64,000 nt of DNA from Sphingobacterium composti (GCF_009829075.1 NZ_WUQZ01000013.1:31529-95528), one strand, 5' to 3'; positions 17,198 through 27,095 are shown, numbered from the stretch's first letter. Numbers and translations: made by a program. Notes: generated from the letters alone by a model not told the origin.

Positions 17198-17974
17198 ATG
17201 GAAGCCACAAATTACGAAATAAAGCTAGATCAATTCGAGGGTCCTTTTGACTTATTATTGTTTTTTATTGAACGTGATGAGCTTAATATCCACGATATTC
17301 CTATATCAAAGATTACCGATGATTTCTTGGATTACATCCAAAAGATGCATTCCCTTAATATTGAATTAGCTTCGGAGTTTATCTTTGTCGCATCTACTTT
17401 GATGCGTATTAAAGCCAAAATGTTGCTTCCTCGTCCTGATTTGGACGAAAATGAAAATGAAGTTGACCTAAAAGAACAATTAGTTCAAAAACTTATCCTT
17501 TACAAACAATTCAAGGATGTTTGTGTGGATTTAAAAGAATTAGAAGCAAATAGAGAGAAGTTACATCAACGTGCAAACATTGCTTTTGATCTAAAACATA
17601 CCAAAAGACAAATATCAGAGGAAGAATTAGCTTCTTTTGATTTGTATAAATTGATGATGGTATACGAAAAAATGATGTATCATTTTACACATCGCGTCGT
17701 TCCTGTCACACACACCGTAGTTAAGTTTCCTTACACCATAGAGAAACAAAAAGATGCACTTTCTGCACTATTGGATTTAAATAAGAAATTAGACTTCCAA
17801 ATAATCTTAAAAAACTCAGAAAATAAAGTTCAGTTTGTGTTCAATTTCTTAGCAATATTGGAAATGCTACAACAAAAGCTCTTAGAAATCGAAGTAGGTT
17901 TGGGGTACAACAATTTTGAAGTAGCCGCAAAAAATCCCAATGCAATTGAGGAATCTATGGTAGAAGAAGAATAG
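17198..17974 (+). CDS. scpA: Segregation and condensation protein A
   Basis: ScpA is the kleisin subunit that bridges the SMC heads in the bacterial condensin complex, which compacts and separates newly replicated origins. The protein (258 residues from this start) opens with YEIKLDQFEGPFDLLLFFIERDELNIHDIPI, the family hallmark, followed by ASEFIFVASTLMRIKAKMLLPR and a C-terminal winged-helix region. An upstream TTG could add four codons, but the ATG at 17198 is more natural. A 13/16 parS-like sequence lies just upstream at 17144-17159. scpB and smc are not in the window. Confidence 0.95.
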   Translation: MEATNYEIKLDQFEGPFDLLLFFIERDELNIHDIPISKITDDFLDYIQKMHSLNIELASEFIFVASTLMRIKAKMLLPRPDLDENENEVDLKEQLVQKLILYKQFKDVCVDLKELEANREKLHQRANIAFDLKHTKRQISEEELASFDLYKLMMVYEKMMYHFTHRVVPVTHTVVKFPYTIEKQKDALSALLDLNKKLDFQIILKNSENKVQFVFNFLAILEMLQQKLLEIEVGLGYNNFEVAAKNPNAIEESMVEEE

Positions 17975-17978
17975 TTAT

Positions 17979-18680
17979 TTATTTTTCTTTCAAATCATCC
18001 AATACATCTTTTAAATATTTATACCGTTCGCTGTAATCTATAGTCGGAAGATTTCGTGTAGCTTCAAAACCTAACTTTAACACCTTTGTAGATCTATTGG
18101 CAAAAGAAGAAGTAAGTACCTCAATAGTTGTTTCTTCCAAAAAACCATCGACTATACCGTATTCTTTAGCTTTTTCAGCAACAAAATATTCAGTATGTAG
18201 ACACAGTTGTAAAGCTTGCTTTTCTGACATTACTTTCAATAGACTTGCCATCACTTGAAAAGGAAATAAACCTATCTCCAGCTCTGGTAGTTTGAACTGC
18301 ACATCTCGTTTACAAAAAACATATGTACAACCCAATACTATTAAAAATCCACCTGCAATTACATTTCCCTCAATTATGGCAATAGAAGGCTTTAATAAAC
18401 TATCAAAGACTTCACCTAACGAAATAATTTTATTGGTGATATTAGGATTGATTTCATCTAGTGTAGGATTTTCAAAAGTTTTTAAATCCATTCCTGCACA
18501 AAAAATAGGTCCTTCTGCTTTAATAACGACAATTTTTATTTGATTATCATCATTCGCCTCTTGAAAAGCATGATAAATCTCATTGACCATTGTCGGCGTA
18601 AACGCATTTCTTTTAGCAGGTCTAGCCAATGTCAAGACAAACTGATGTTCTTTTTTCTCTACCTTAATATATTTGTACAT
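17979..18680 (-). CDS. Enoyl-CoA hydratase/isomerase family protein
   Basis: A 233-residue crotonase-fold protein, slightly short for the family. It has LARPAKRNAFTPTMVNEI near residues 18-35, the oxyanion-hole region FCAGMDLKTFENP and IEGNVIAGGFLIVLGC, and KLPELEIGLFPF. It ends an apparent minus-strand operon with an HMG-CoA lyase (five bases away) and an acyl-CoA dehydrogenase. In that setting it is probably the methylglutaconyl-CoA hydratase of leucine breakdown, though the family is broad and the exact substrate is not proved. Confidence 0.85.
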   Translation of the reverse strand: MYKYIKVEKKEHQFVLTLARPAKRNAFTPTMVNEIYHAFQEANDDNQIKIVVIKAEGPIFCAGMDLKTFENPTLDEINPNITNKIISLGEVFDSLLKPSIAIIEGNVIAGGFLIVLGCTYVFCKRDVQFKLPELEIGLFPFQVMASLLKVMSEKQALQLCLHTEYFVAEKAKEYGIVDGFLEETTIEVLTSSFANRSTKVLKLGFEATRNLPTIDYSERYKYLKDVLDDLKEK

Positions 18681-18685
18681 AGATT

Positions 18686-19522
18686 TTAACTTATCATTTC
18701 GAAAAAACTAATTTTTAATCTATTAATATCCATAGAGTTACTTTTATCGAATCTTTCTAATAACATTTCAGTGGGAATATTACCTACTAATTCATCTTTC
18801 GCAAATGGGCAACCCCCATAACCTAAAAAAGCCCCCTCAAAACGTCTACATCCACCATCGTAAGCAGCATTTATTTTATCCATAGTTTCATTTGGGTTAC
18901 TATGAAGATGCGCACTTAAATTCAAGTTAGGAAATTCTTTGTATAAATTTTTGAATAATGATTTGATCAATTTGGGAGTAGCTTCACTTGTTGTATCCGC
19001 AATTGAAAATCTATTTATACCCAAATTTTTAATTTTATGTATCCAAGTTAACACCAATTCTTCATTCCAAGCATCACCATAAGGATTCCCAAATGCCATA
19101 GATATATAAACAACGAGCTCTTGTTTTCCAGCTATTGCATCTATTATCGACTTTACTGTATCAAAAGATTCATCTATTGAAGAATTAGTATTTCTTTTCT
19201 GAAAAGTTTCTGATATCGAAAAAGGATAACCTAAATAATCAATCTCAGCATACTTTTTTGCATACACAGCACCCTTTTTATTGGCTATAATTGCCAGTAA
19301 CTTTGTATTATTAACCTTTTCTATACCTTGAACTACATAACCTGTATCTTCCATCTGCGGAACGGCTTTTGGGGACACAAATGACCCGAAATCTATATAT
19401 TCAAATAGATTACTTTTTATTAAATTATTAATATGTGCAATTTTCTTCTCAGGACGTATTAGAACTGTTCTACTTTGAATTGCATCTCGAGGACAGTCTA
19501 TTATTGAAATATTATCAAACAT
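18686..19522 (-). CDS. mvaB: Hydroxymethylglutaryl-CoA lyase
   Basis: This enzyme cleaves HMG-CoA into acetyl-CoA and acetoacetate. The 278-residue TIM-barrel protein starts ISIIDCPRDAIQSR, matching the family EVGPRDGLQ motif with changes, then DFGSFVSPKAVPQMEDT near residues 46-62, FGNPYGDAW, DTTSEATP and the late EGAFLGYGGCPFAKDE block that carries the catalytic loop cysteine. It overlaps the acyl-CoA dehydrogenase gene by eight bases. The product acetoacetate could be used by the acetoacetyl-CoA synthetase encoded at 22.9-24.8 kb. Confidence 0.9.
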   Translation of the reverse strand: MFDNISIIDCPRDAIQSRTVLIRPEKKIAHINNLIKSNLFEYIDFGSFVSPKAVPQMEDTGYVVQGIEKVNNTKLLAIIANKKGAVYAKKYAEIDYLGYPFSISETFQKRNTNSSIDESFDTVKSIIDAIAGKQELVVYISMAFGNPYGDAWNEELVLTWIHKIKNLGINRFSIADTTSEATPKLIKSLFKNLYKEFPNLNLSAHLHSNPNETMDKINAAYDGGCRRFEGAFLGYGGCPFAKDELVGNIPTEMLLERFDKSNSMDINRLKISFFEMIS

Positions 19523-20663
19523 CCTTTTTTATTTCTCGTGAAATCACCATTTTTTGAATAGCACTTGTACCTTCTCCTATGGTACACAGCTTAGCATCTC
19601 TAAAATATTTTTCGGCAGGATAATCTTTTGTAAAACCATATCCACCATGAATCTGCACAGATTGATTAGCTACTTCTACTGCGACTTCCGAAGCATAAAG
19701 TTTAGCCATCGCACTCTCTTTCGTAACTTTCTGATTGTTATCTTTCAAATAACCTGCCTGTCTAATTAAAAGCTCCGAAGCTTCAATTTTTGTAGCCATA
19801 TCCGCTATTGTAAAAGATACATCTTGAAAATCATATATCTTTTGATTGAACTGTTCACGCTCATTCGCATAGCGCAAGGCACATTCGTATGCTCCACGTG
19901 CAATACCTAAGGACAAAGCTGCAATAGAAATTCGCCCGCCATCTAACAGTTTCAAAGCTTGAACAAACCCATTGCCGACTTCACCGATAACTTGGTCTTT
20001 GTGTACCCGACAATTATCAAAAAACAAAAATGCGGTCTCTGAAGCGCGCATTCCCAATTTATCCATTTTCTGACCAGAAGTAAAACCTTCTGTACCTTTT
20101 TCTATAATAAAAGCTGACATGCCGTGTTTATCTCCCCTTTCTCCAGTACGTACCATCACTACTGCTACATCTCCACTGATCGCATGAGTTATAAATGTTT
20201 TAGAACCATTGATCACCCAATAATCTCCGTCTTTAACCCCGACAGTTGTCATACCACCAGCATCTGATCCAGAACTAGTTTCTGTCAATCCCCACGCACC
20301 AATCCATTCTCCTGAGGCCAGCTTTGGCAAATATTTTTTCTTTTGTCTCTCATTCGCAAAGGATAAAATATGATTTGTACATAAAGAATTATGCGCTGCA
20401 ACGGAAAGCCCTATAGAACCACACACTTTAGATATTTCATCCAGAATTGTAATATATTCTTGATAAGATAGTCCAGCACCTCCATATTCTTCTGGAACTA
20501 GTATTCCCATAAAACCATATTCACCCATTTTATGAAATAAGTCAATTGGAAAATGTTGCCTTTCGTCCCAATCCATTACATAAGGCTTGATATGGGTTTT
20601 TGCAAACTCTCTAGCACTATCGCGTACTAAAGCTAATTGCTCTGTCTCATAATTCGTGTACAT
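19515..20663 (-). CDS. Acyl-CoA dehydrogenase, probably isovaleryl-CoA-type
   Basis: A 382-residue FAD-dependent acyl-CoA dehydrogenase. It shows WGLTETSSGSDAGGM near residues 132-146 (flavin-binding signature), WVINGSKTFITHA, DGGRISIAALSLGIARGA and the C-terminal QIHGGYGFTKDYPAEKYFRDAKL. Length is usual. It is the first gene of the minus-strand run with HMG-CoA lyase and enoyl-CoA hydratase, and lies divergently from a biotin-dependent carboxyltransferase gene, so isovaleryl-CoA is the likely substrate. Short-chain acyl-CoA dehydrogenases of other specificity cannot be excluded. Confidence 0.9.
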   Translation of the reverse strand: MYTNYETEQLALVRDSAREFAKTHIKPYVMDWDERQHFPIDLFHKMGEYGFMGILVPEEYGGAGLSYQEYITILDEISKVCGSIGLSVAAHNSLCTNHILSFANERQKKKYLPKLASGEWIGAWGLTETSSGSDAGGMTTVGVKDGDYWVINGSKTFITHAISGDVAVVMVRTGERGDKHGMSAFIIEKGTEGFTSGQKMDKLGMRASETAFLFFDNCRVHKDQVIGEVGNGFVQALKLLDGGRISIAALSLGIARGAYECALRYANEREQFNQKIYDFQDVSFTIADMATKIEASELLIRQAGYLKDNNQKVTKESAMAKLYASEVAVEVANQSVQIHGGYGFTKDYPAEKYFRDAKLCTIGEGTSAIQKMVISREIKKDV

Positions 20664-20799
20664 CGTGAATTTTACCTAAGTTTATATATAGCTAATTACT
20701 GATATTATAAATATCGTAAAAAACATATTAATTTTTATCATATTTATAATATTAAATATGATAAACAACTGTAAATTTTTATTTTAATAAAAATAACGT

Positions 20800-22407
20800 A
20801 TGCAAAAACTATTAGACATATTAAAAGAAAAACGCGAAAAACTTCATCTAGGTGGCGGAATTACTAAAATTCAAAAGCATAAAGAAAAAGGAAAGATGAC
20901 GGCTTGGGAACGTGTAATCTACCTTTTGGATGAAGATTCGTCTTATGTAGAAATAGGAGCTTTTGCAGGAGATAATATGTATGCAGAGCATGGAGGATGT
21001 CCAAATGCAGGTGTTGTTGTTGTTTTGGGGTATATCAAAGGAAAATTATCTGTCGTAGTATCCAATGATGCGACAGTAAAAGCTGGAGCTTGGTTTCCAA
21101 TTTCGGGCAAGAAAAATCTCCGAGCGCAGGAAATAGCTATGGATAATCACTTGCCTATCATCTACTTAGTGGATTCTGCTGGTGTTTACTTACCAATGCA
21201 GGAAGAAATTTTTCCAGACAAAGAACATTTTGGACGAATTTTTAGAAATAATGCAAAAATGTCAGCGATGGGTATTCCGCAGATTGCAGCCATCATGGGT
21301 TCTTGTGTAGCTGGCGGAGCTTATTTACCCATTATGTCCGATTATGCATTGATAGTTGAAGGAACAGGTTCTGTGTTCTTAGCAGGTTCTTATTTGGTTA
21401 AATCTTCTATTGGCGAAGTCATTGATAACGAAACTTTAGGAGGTGCGACGACACATACAGAAATTTCTGGAGTAGTAGATAACAAGTATCCCGACGATGA
21501 ATCATGTTTGGATGCCATCAAAAATATAGTAGATAAAATAGGTGCGAATCCTCAAGCTGGATTTTCAAGAATTGAAGCTAAATTACCCAAATTAGCAGCT
21601 GAGACCATCTATCAAAATTTACCCCAAGACAGATTGAAGCCTTATAATATGCTTCAAATTTTGGAAGCCATCGTAGATGAAGGCTCATTGGAAGAATACA
21701 AAAAAGATTATGGTAAGACATTGATTTCTGCTTTAGCACGTATTGATGGATGGGCTGTAGGAATAGTCGCTAATCAGCGAGAGATTGTGAAAGCGAACAA
21801 ACCTGGTGGAACGCAGGAAATGCAAATGGGAGGGGTAATCTATTCGGATTCGGCGGATAAAGCAGCTCGTTTTATTATGAACTGCAACCAACAAAAAATT
21901 CCATTGGTGTTTTTCCAAGATGTCACAGGATTTATGGTCGGCTCGCGTTCTGAACATGGCGGAATAATTAAAGATGGTGCAAAAATGGTGAATGCAATGG
22001 CAAATTCGGTTGTTCCAAAATTTACATTTATTATAGGTAATAGCTACGGAGCAGGTAATTATGCAATGTGTGGTAAAGCCTATGACCCACGATTAATCTA
22101 TGCTTGGCCAACAGCACAAATGGCTGTAATGAGTGGTGCTTCTGCCGGAAAAACTTTATTACAAATACAAGAAGCTACTTTGAAAGTTAAAGGAGTTACC
22201 TTGTCTGAGGAAGAAAAACAAATCTTATTAAAAGAAATTGAAGATAAATACAACGAGCAATTAAGTCCATATTACGCTGCAGCTCGACTTTGGGTAGATG
22301 GCGTCATTGACCCAAAAAAAACGCGTAAAATCATCTCAATGGGAATAGAAGCCGCTAATCATAACGCTGATATTCCGAGATATAATGTGGGTGTGATACA
22401 AACTTAA
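20800..22407 (+). CDS. Acyl-CoA carboxylase carboxyltransferase (beta) subunit, probably methylcrotonyl-CoA carboxylase
   Basis: A 535-residue carboxyltransferase of the biotin-dependent acyl-CoA carboxylases. It has the crotonase-like halves with HGGCPNAGVVVVLGYIKGK, YLVDSAGVYLPMQEEIFPDK, MGSCVAGGAYLPIMSDYA and GNSYGAGNYAMCGKAYDPR. The AGVYLP(x)Q pattern and the gene neighbourhood (acyl-CoA dehydrogenase, HMG-CoA lyase, hydratase) favour the methylcrotonyl-CoA enzyme over propionyl-CoA carboxylase. The biotin-carrying alpha subunit, needed for activity, is not encoded nearby and must lie elsewhere. Confidence 0.9.
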   Translation: MQKLLDILKEKREKLHLGGGITKIQKHKEKGKMTAWERVIYLLDEDSSYVEIGAFAGDNMYAEHGGCPNAGVVVVLGYIKGKLSVVVSNDATVKAGAWFPISGKKNLRAQEIAMDNHLPIIYLVDSAGVYLPMQEEIFPDKEHFGRIFRNNAKMSAMGIPQIAAIMGSCVAGGAYLPIMSDYALIVEGTGSVFLAGSYLVKSSIGEVIDNETLGGATTHTEISGVVDNKYPDDESCLDAIKNIVDKIGANPQAGFSRIEAKLPKLAAETIYQNLPQDRLKPYNMLQILEAIVDEGSLEEYKKDYGKTLISALARIDGWAVGIVANQREIVKANKPGGTQEMQMGGVIYSDSADKAARFIMNCNQQKIPLVFFQDVTGFMVGSRSEHGGIIKDGAKMVNAMANSVVPKFTFIIGNSYGAGNYAMCGKAYDPRLIYAWPTAQMAVMSGASAGKTLLQIQEATLKVKGVTLSEEEKQILLKEIEDKYNEQLSPYYAAARLWVDGVIDPKKTRKIISMGIEAANHNADIPRYNVGVIQT

Positions 22408-22439
22408 GGTTGTAGCAATTTATTTTTATCATACGTTAT

Positions 22440-22874
22440 ATGATTAAACTTACAATTATGATAAGGTTAGCAATATTTTTATTTACACTTCTTGTAATGA
22501 TATCTTGCAAGAAAAATTCCAATACTATACAAGAATTAGAAATTGGTATTTATAAAGGAACATTTACTGTTGATTACGATGGTAAAAAACAATCGGCATC
22601 TGATATTGAAGTTGTTTTCAATATTGATAATACGTATACATCTACAGGTAATAGAAATCCAAGAGTACCAGCAGGAGGAAGTGGAACTTATATTATAAAG
22701 GATAATACTGTACTATTTGATGATAAAAATCCTTGGACTACAGAATTCGATCCAGGACTTGTCTTAAATGGTGAATATTTTAGTACCTATAAAGACAAAA
22801 AATTGATTTTAAAAAAGACTATAAAGTATAATAATTCTAGAACAATTTATGAATATAATTTAACCAAACAATAA
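22440..22874 (+). CDS. Small putative lipoprotein, unknown function
   Basis: A 144-residue protein with an N-terminal hydrophobic helix ending in the lipobox VMISC, followed by KKNSN, as in Bacteroidota lipoproteins. A second ATG six codons in would also give a full signal peptide, so the start is uncertain. The mature part is beta-rich (GIYKGTFTVDYDGKKQ, GGSGTYIIKDNTVLFDD, KKLILKKTIKY) and may be a lipocalin-like or META-type barrel, but I see no firm family match. The last 15 bases overlap the convergent ligase gene. Confidence 0.7.
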   Translation: MIKLTIMIRLAIFLFTLLVMISCKKNSNTIQELEIGIYKGTFTVDYDGKKQSASDIEVVFNIDNTYTSTGNRNPRVPAGGSGTYIIKDNTVLFDDKNPWTTEFDPGLVLNGEYFSTYKDKKLILKKTIKYNNSRTIYEYNLTKQ

Positions 22875-24776
22875 ATTATATAAAACAAAATACTCTTCCA
22901 AACATTCAGGATTACGCATAATATCTTTGGAGACTGCTTTTTCTAAAGAAACTCCTGAAAAAATCTTTTTAACTGGTATTTCTAACTTCTTACCGCTCAA
23001 TGTATAAGGAATGTCTTGTACTTGAAAAATAGAATCCGGTACATGTCGTGGACTATATTGCTTTCTTAAATTAGCCTTTATCTTGGTTTGGATTTCTTCA
23101 TCTAATTTTAAATTGTCTTCAAATTGTACAAACAACAACATTTTAGAAGAACCATCCTTCTCATCTGTTGTAATCACTAAAGAATCTTTAACCTCGCCCA
23201 ATTCATTCACAGTATTATAAATCTCGGCTGTTCCGATACGCACACCTCCACGATTCAATGTAGCATCCGAACGACCATAAATTAGTATTCCTTCTTCACG
23301 AGTTATTTTAATCCAATCCCCATGTGCCCAAACATTCGGAAATTTTTCAAAATAACTTTCTCTGTACTTATCATTACGAGCATCATTCAAAAAATAAACA
23401 GGCATAGAAGGCATAGGCTGCTTTATAATCAATTCGCCTACTTCATCCATTACTTCTATTCCTTCTTCATTATAAGCCACTATATCGGCACCTAAAGTCT
23501 TACATTGCAATTGACCAGAATACACAGTCAACATCGCATTTCCTGATAAAAAAGCAGAACAAACATCTGTACCACCACTCAAGGAAATAATATGCACATT
23601 AGGAAATTTAGCTTGCAAGACTTCAAAAGTAGAAGCGGGTAGAGGAGAACCTGTAGAACCAATGACTTTAGGTTGGCAATCCTTGATGTCCAAATGCTCA
23701 ATTGATTTAAAATAAACAGCTCCTGCACCTAAATGATGAACTTGAGCTTGCTTAAGGAAATTCCAAAATGTCTGATGGTTGTTGTGATTAATTATGCCAT
23801 CAAAAAGGCATAGTGTCGCTCCACAAAGTAACGATGACAATGCGTAATTCCACATCATCCAACCAGTAGTCGAATACCATAAGAAGTTTTCTCCAGCTTG
23901 TACATTTTGATGTAAAGACAAGGCTTTATAATGCTCTAACAGATTTCCTCCCGTACTATGCGTAATAGCCTTTGGTTTTCCTGTCGTTCCCGAAGAATAC
24001 AAAATCCAAATTGGATGTGAAAAAGGTACTCGAACGAATTCTAAGGGTTTGGGAGCATAATTATCCAATACCGTATTCCACATAGTATCATTCAGATTAA
24101 TAACCTCTTGCAAAGTTATTAACCTACTTACCAACATATAAAAAGTCTCCCTTTTAGAGAACTTCTTATCATTGTATTGATATTCGGTTTCGATAAAAAG
24201 TAATTTAGGTTCGATTTGTTCGAATCTTTCTATAATAGCTTTATCCCCAAAATCTGGAGAACAACAAGACCAAATAGCCCCTAAGGAATTGACAGCTAAA
24301 AAAATAGCAATTGTTTCTATCCGATTATTTAATACACCAACAACTCTGTCACCCTTTTGAATACCCTTGTCTACTAAATATTGCTGGATTTTACTGACTT
24401 TTTCTTGTAATTCCTTCCAACAAATTTCTTGATAATCTTCGTATTCGGATTGAAATTTTATAGCAATTCCATTTTCCTTATAAGATTTGAAAATATGTTC
24501 AGCATAAGAAAGCTCTATTCCTTCAAACCATTTCGCTCCAATAAAATTTTCTGCAGTATTCCAATATAAAACTTTATTACAATTTCCAGAATAGGATACC
24601 TGGAAATAATCTAGAATAGATTGCCAAAATTGTTCTAAATGATTAATAGACCACAAGTGAAATTCCTGATAATTAATAAATTGTAACTTAAATTTACTTT
24701 CAATATATTGCTGAAAAGCATACAAACTAGAAGATTCTGTATACTCCTGTGATGGAATCCACAAAGGTGTCGACAT
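22860..24776 (-). CDS. Acetoacetyl-CoA synthetase
   Basis: This adenylate-forming enzyme activates acetoacetate to its CoA ester. The protein (638 residues from MSTPLWIPS) has the AMP-binding motif LYSSGTTGKPKAITHS, ISLSGGTDVCSAF and GRSDATLNRGGVRIGTAEIY, the last being characteristic of acetoacetate-CoA ligases. A longer frame begins 14 codons upstream, but that extension overlaps the thiL terminator, so the ATG at 24776 is preferred. Together with HMG-CoA lyase nearby it closes leucine breakdown towards acetyl-CoA units. The alternative is a related acetyl- or propionyl-CoA ligase. Confidence 0.9.
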   Translation of the reverse strand: MSTPLWIPSQEYTESSSLYAFQQYIESKFKLQFINYQEFHLWSINHLEQFWQSILDYFQVSYSGNCNKVLYWNTAENFIGAKWFEGIELSYAEHIFKSYKENGIAIKFQSEYEDYQEICWKELQEKVSKIQQYLVDKGIQKGDRVVGVLNNRIETIAIFLAVNSLGAIWSCCSPDFGDKAIIERFEQIEPKLLFIETEYQYNDKKFSKRETFYMLVSRLITLQEVINLNDTMWNTVLDNYAPKPLEFVRVPFSHPIWILYSSGTTGKPKAITHSTGGNLLEHYKALSLHQNVQAGENFLWYSTTGWMMWNYALSSLLCGATLCLFDGIINHNNHQTFWNFLKQAQVHHLGAGAVYFKSIEHLDIKDCQPKVIGSTGSPLPASTFEVLQAKFPNVHIISLSGGTDVCSAFLSGNAMLTVYSGQLQCKTLGADIVAYNEEGIEVMDEVGELIIKQPMPSMPVYFLNDARNDKYRESYFEKFPNVWAHGDWIKITREEGILIYGRSDATLNRGGVRIGTAEIYNTVNELGEVKDSLVITTDEKDGSSKMLLFVQFEDNLKLDEEIQTKIKANLRKQYSPRHVPDSIFQVQDIPYTLSGKKLEIPVKKIFSGVSLEKAVSKDIMRNPECLEEYFVLYNLLFG

Positions 24777-24809
24777 GCGTTTATAAATTGGTACACCTAA
24801 ATATACAAA

Positions 24810-24838
24810 AAAGGTCATTGCTACTCACAATGACCTTT
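24810..24838 (-). terminator. Terminator after thiL
   Basis: An 11-bp perfect stem (aaaggtcattg with caatgaccttt) is followed on the minus strand by a T-run, 22 bases past the thiL stop codon. It separates thiL from the downstream ligase gene. Confidence 0.85.
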
Positions 24839-24859
24839 CTGATATCTTAAATTATTAGC

Positions 24860-25900
24860 TTACTTTTTAAAAGCATTCCAGCCTTGTGCCTTAATTTCAT
24901 GCACATGACCAGATTTTGAAATCATTTCTTTTCCTGCAGAAGGCTCTGTTATATAACCAATTACAGAAATATCCAACTGACCTTTAATTTTATCGTAGTC
25001 TGCTTGCGGAATAGTAAACAACAATTCATAATCCTCACCACCACTCAATGCGCAAACAGTAGGATCTAAACCAAATTCACGAGCTGTCTCATAAGTCATT
25101 GGATCCAAAGGAATTTTTTCCTCATACAATTTACAACCTACATTTGAAGCGTTACAAATATGTAAGATTTCAGAAGCCAAACCATCCGATACATCAATCA
25201 TTGATGTAGGTTTAATATCTAAAAAACTCAATAATTCCACTACATCTTTACGTGCATCAGGCTTTAATTGACGCTCTACGATATAGTCTTTTCCTTCTAG
25301 ATCGGGTTGAATATTAGGGTTTTCTAAAAATATATTCTTCTCCCTTTCTAATAATTGCAAACCAACATATGCTCCACCTAAATCACCAGAAACACATAAT
25401 AAATCACCTTCTTTAGCTCCTGAACGATAAGTTACTTTTGATTCTTCAGCATATCCAATACTGGTAACCGAAATAACTAAACCTTGAGCTGAAGCTGAAG
25501 TATCACCACCGACTAAATCAACACCGTATTTTTTACAAGCAATTAAAGCACCTTCGTAGATTTCTTCAACAGCTTCTAAAGGAAATTTGGATGAAAGTCC
25601 AATAGAAAAAGTGATTTGCGAAGCAATACCATTCATCGCATAGATATCCGACAAATTAACTTGTACTGCCTTGTAACCCAAGTGTTTAAGCGGTACATAA
25701 CGCAAATCAAAATGAATATTTTCTAACAATAAATCCGTAGAAATCAAGGTCTTATATCCTGAAAAATCCATTACTGCAGCATCATCACCAATTCCTTTAT
25801 TTGTAGATTCTTGTGTTAATTCTACTGCTTGCGTCAGGTGTTTGATTAATCCAAATTCACCTAATTCATTTATATCTGTTTTATCTATATTATCAAACAT
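24860..25900 (-). CDS. thiL: Thiamine-monophosphate kinase
   Basis: ThiL makes thiamine diphosphate from thiamine monophosphate. The 346-residue protein has INELGEFGLIKHL at the start, the metal-binding GIGDDAAVMD near residues 32-41, STDLLLENIHFDL, GLVGGDTSA-type (VDLVGGDTS) and CALSGGEDYELLFT. The frame is open 29 codons further upstream, but the ATG at 25900 matches family N-termini and lies 19 bases after a perfect -7 box. The dxs gene in this window encodes a thiamine-diphosphate enzyme, but no operon link exists. Confidence 0.95.
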   Translation of the reverse strand: MFDNIDKTDINELGEFGLIKHLTQAVELTQESTNKGIGDDAAVMDFSGYKTLISTDLLLENIHFDLRYVPLKHLGYKAVQVNLSDIYAMNGIASQITFSIGLSSKFPLEAVEEIYEGALIACKKYGVDLVGGDTSASAQGLVISVTSIGYAEESKVTYRSGAKEGDLLCVSGDLGGAYVGLQLLEREKNIFLENPNIQPDLEGKDYIVERQLKPDARKDVVELLSFLDIKPTSMIDVSDGLASEILHICNASNVGCKLYEEKIPLDPMTYETAREFGLDPTVCALSGGEDYELLFTIPQADYDKIKGQLDISVIGYITEPSAGKEMISKSGHVHEIKAQGWNAFKK

Positions 25901-25919
25901 ATTCACATTTTTTCCACAA

Positions 25920-25927
25920 CAAAGATA
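25920..25927 (-). promoter_or_regulatory. -7 box TATCTTTG before thiL
   Basis: Perfect TAnnTTTG match on the minus strand, 19 bases before the chosen thiL start; it lies inside the longer reading frame and so argues for the shorter one. A DnaA-box-like TTTTCCACA lies next to it at 25910-25918. Confidence 0.6.
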
Positions 25928-26027
25928 CGTATTAATCTTATCTTGGATAATAGGGCTAAAAATAGGGCAAATGTAAAAATGCCCCATTTTCTGAAATATT
26001 TTATTGTATGTTCCATGGAAAACTTAA

Positions 26028-26043
26028 TTTTTCATGTGAAACA
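26028..26043. other. parS-like site (14/16) next to the nadA stop
   Basis: tttttcatgtgaaaca differs from the ParB-binding consensus tgtttcacgtgaaaca at positions 2 and 8. It lies nine bases past the nadA stop codon. Confidence 0.5.
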
Positions 26044-26051
26044 TGAGTTTT

Positions 26052-27050
26052 TTATAATCCTAAACGTGCTGAAATTTCCAACATTCTTTCAATCGGTTTT
26101 TGTGCTCTATTGATTACATCTTCTGGAAGAATTATTTCTGGTTGATCGTATTTCAAACAGTTGTATAATTTCTCCAATGTATTCAATTTCATATGTGGAC
26201 AATCGTTGCAAGCACAAGCATTATTCGGCGGAGCAGGAATAAATGTTTTGTGTGGACTAGCTTTTTGCATTTGATGTAAAATGCCAGATTCTGTTGCCAC
26301 AATATAGGTAGAAGCCTCATCTCCAATCGTATATTTCAACATTCCCGAAGTCGATCCGATGTAATCAGCCTCAGCCAAAATATGTTCTTCACATTCAGGA
26401 TGTGCAATAAATTTGGCTCCAGGATTTTCAGCACGTAAATTTTCAATTTTTTCACGTGAAAAAATCTCGTGAACCATACATGCACCATTCCAAAGCACTA
26501 AATCGCGACCTGTTTTCTTCTTCACATAGTCACCAAGATTACGATCTGGACCAAAAATTATCTTTTGATCAACTGGAAGTGACTCGACAATCTGCACTGC
26601 GTTGCTCGAAGTACACACAATATCCGATAAAGCTTTCAATTCTGCCGTACAATTCACATACGTAATCACCAAATGATCAGGGTATTGCTCTTTAAATTTT
26701 GCAAAAAGGTGTGGCGGACAAGAATCCGACAACGAACAACCTGCTTTCAAATCTGGAAGCAACACTTTTTTTGATGGCGAAAGAATTTTTGCTGTTTCTG
26801 CCATAAAATGCACACCTGCAAACACAATAACATCAGCATCTGTCTTAGCAGCTTGCTGCGAAAGTCCCAGACTATCACCGATATAGTCTGCTAAATCTTG
26901 AATTTCAGCATCCTGATAATAGTGTGCAAGAATTACAGCATTTTTTTCTTTTTTCAAACGTTGAATTTCTTGAACTAAATCCAAACTTGGATCCACAGGA
27001 ACATCAATGAAGCCTTTTGCTTCTAAATCTCTTTCGTATGTGTTATTCAT
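26052..27050 (-). CDS. nadA: Quinolinate synthase NadA
   Basis: NadA is a [4Fe-4S] enzyme that condenses iminoaspartate and dihydroxyacetone phosphate into quinolinate. The 332-residue protein has [23 protein letters not shown] near residues 39-61, [13 protein letters not shown] with a cluster-ligand cysteine, [16 protein letters not shown] and the late [12 protein letters not shown] cysteine motif. It is divergent from nadB, whose product supplies its substrate. The 474-base gap between them is a candidate oriC. A parS-like palindrome lies within its coding sequence at 26448-26463. Confidence 0.98.
   Translation of the reverse strand: MNNTYERDLEAKGFIDVPVDPSLDLVQEIQRLKKEKNAVILAHYYQDAEIQDLADYIGDSLGLSQQAAKTDADVIVFAGVHFMAETAKILSPSKKVLLPDLKAGCSLSDSCPPHLFAKFKEQYPDHLVITYVNCTAELKALSDIVCTSSNAVQIVESLPVDQKIIFGPDRNLGDYVKKKTGRDLVLWNGACMVHEIFSREKIENLRAENPGAKFIAHPECEEHILAEADYIGSTSGMLKYTIGDEASTYIVATESGILHQMQKASPHKTFIPAPPNNACACNDCPHMKLNTLEKLYNCLKYDQPEIILPEDVINRAQKPIERMLEISARLGL
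26448..26463. other. parS-like palindrome (14/16) inside nadA
   Basis: tttttcacgtgaaaaa is a perfect 16-base palindrome that differs from the parS consensus only at the symmetric positions 2 and 15. Confidence 0.5.
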
Positions 27051-27095
27051 TCTCTCTTCTGTAATTGGGTTAATCTGTTTGACTAATCAACTTCA

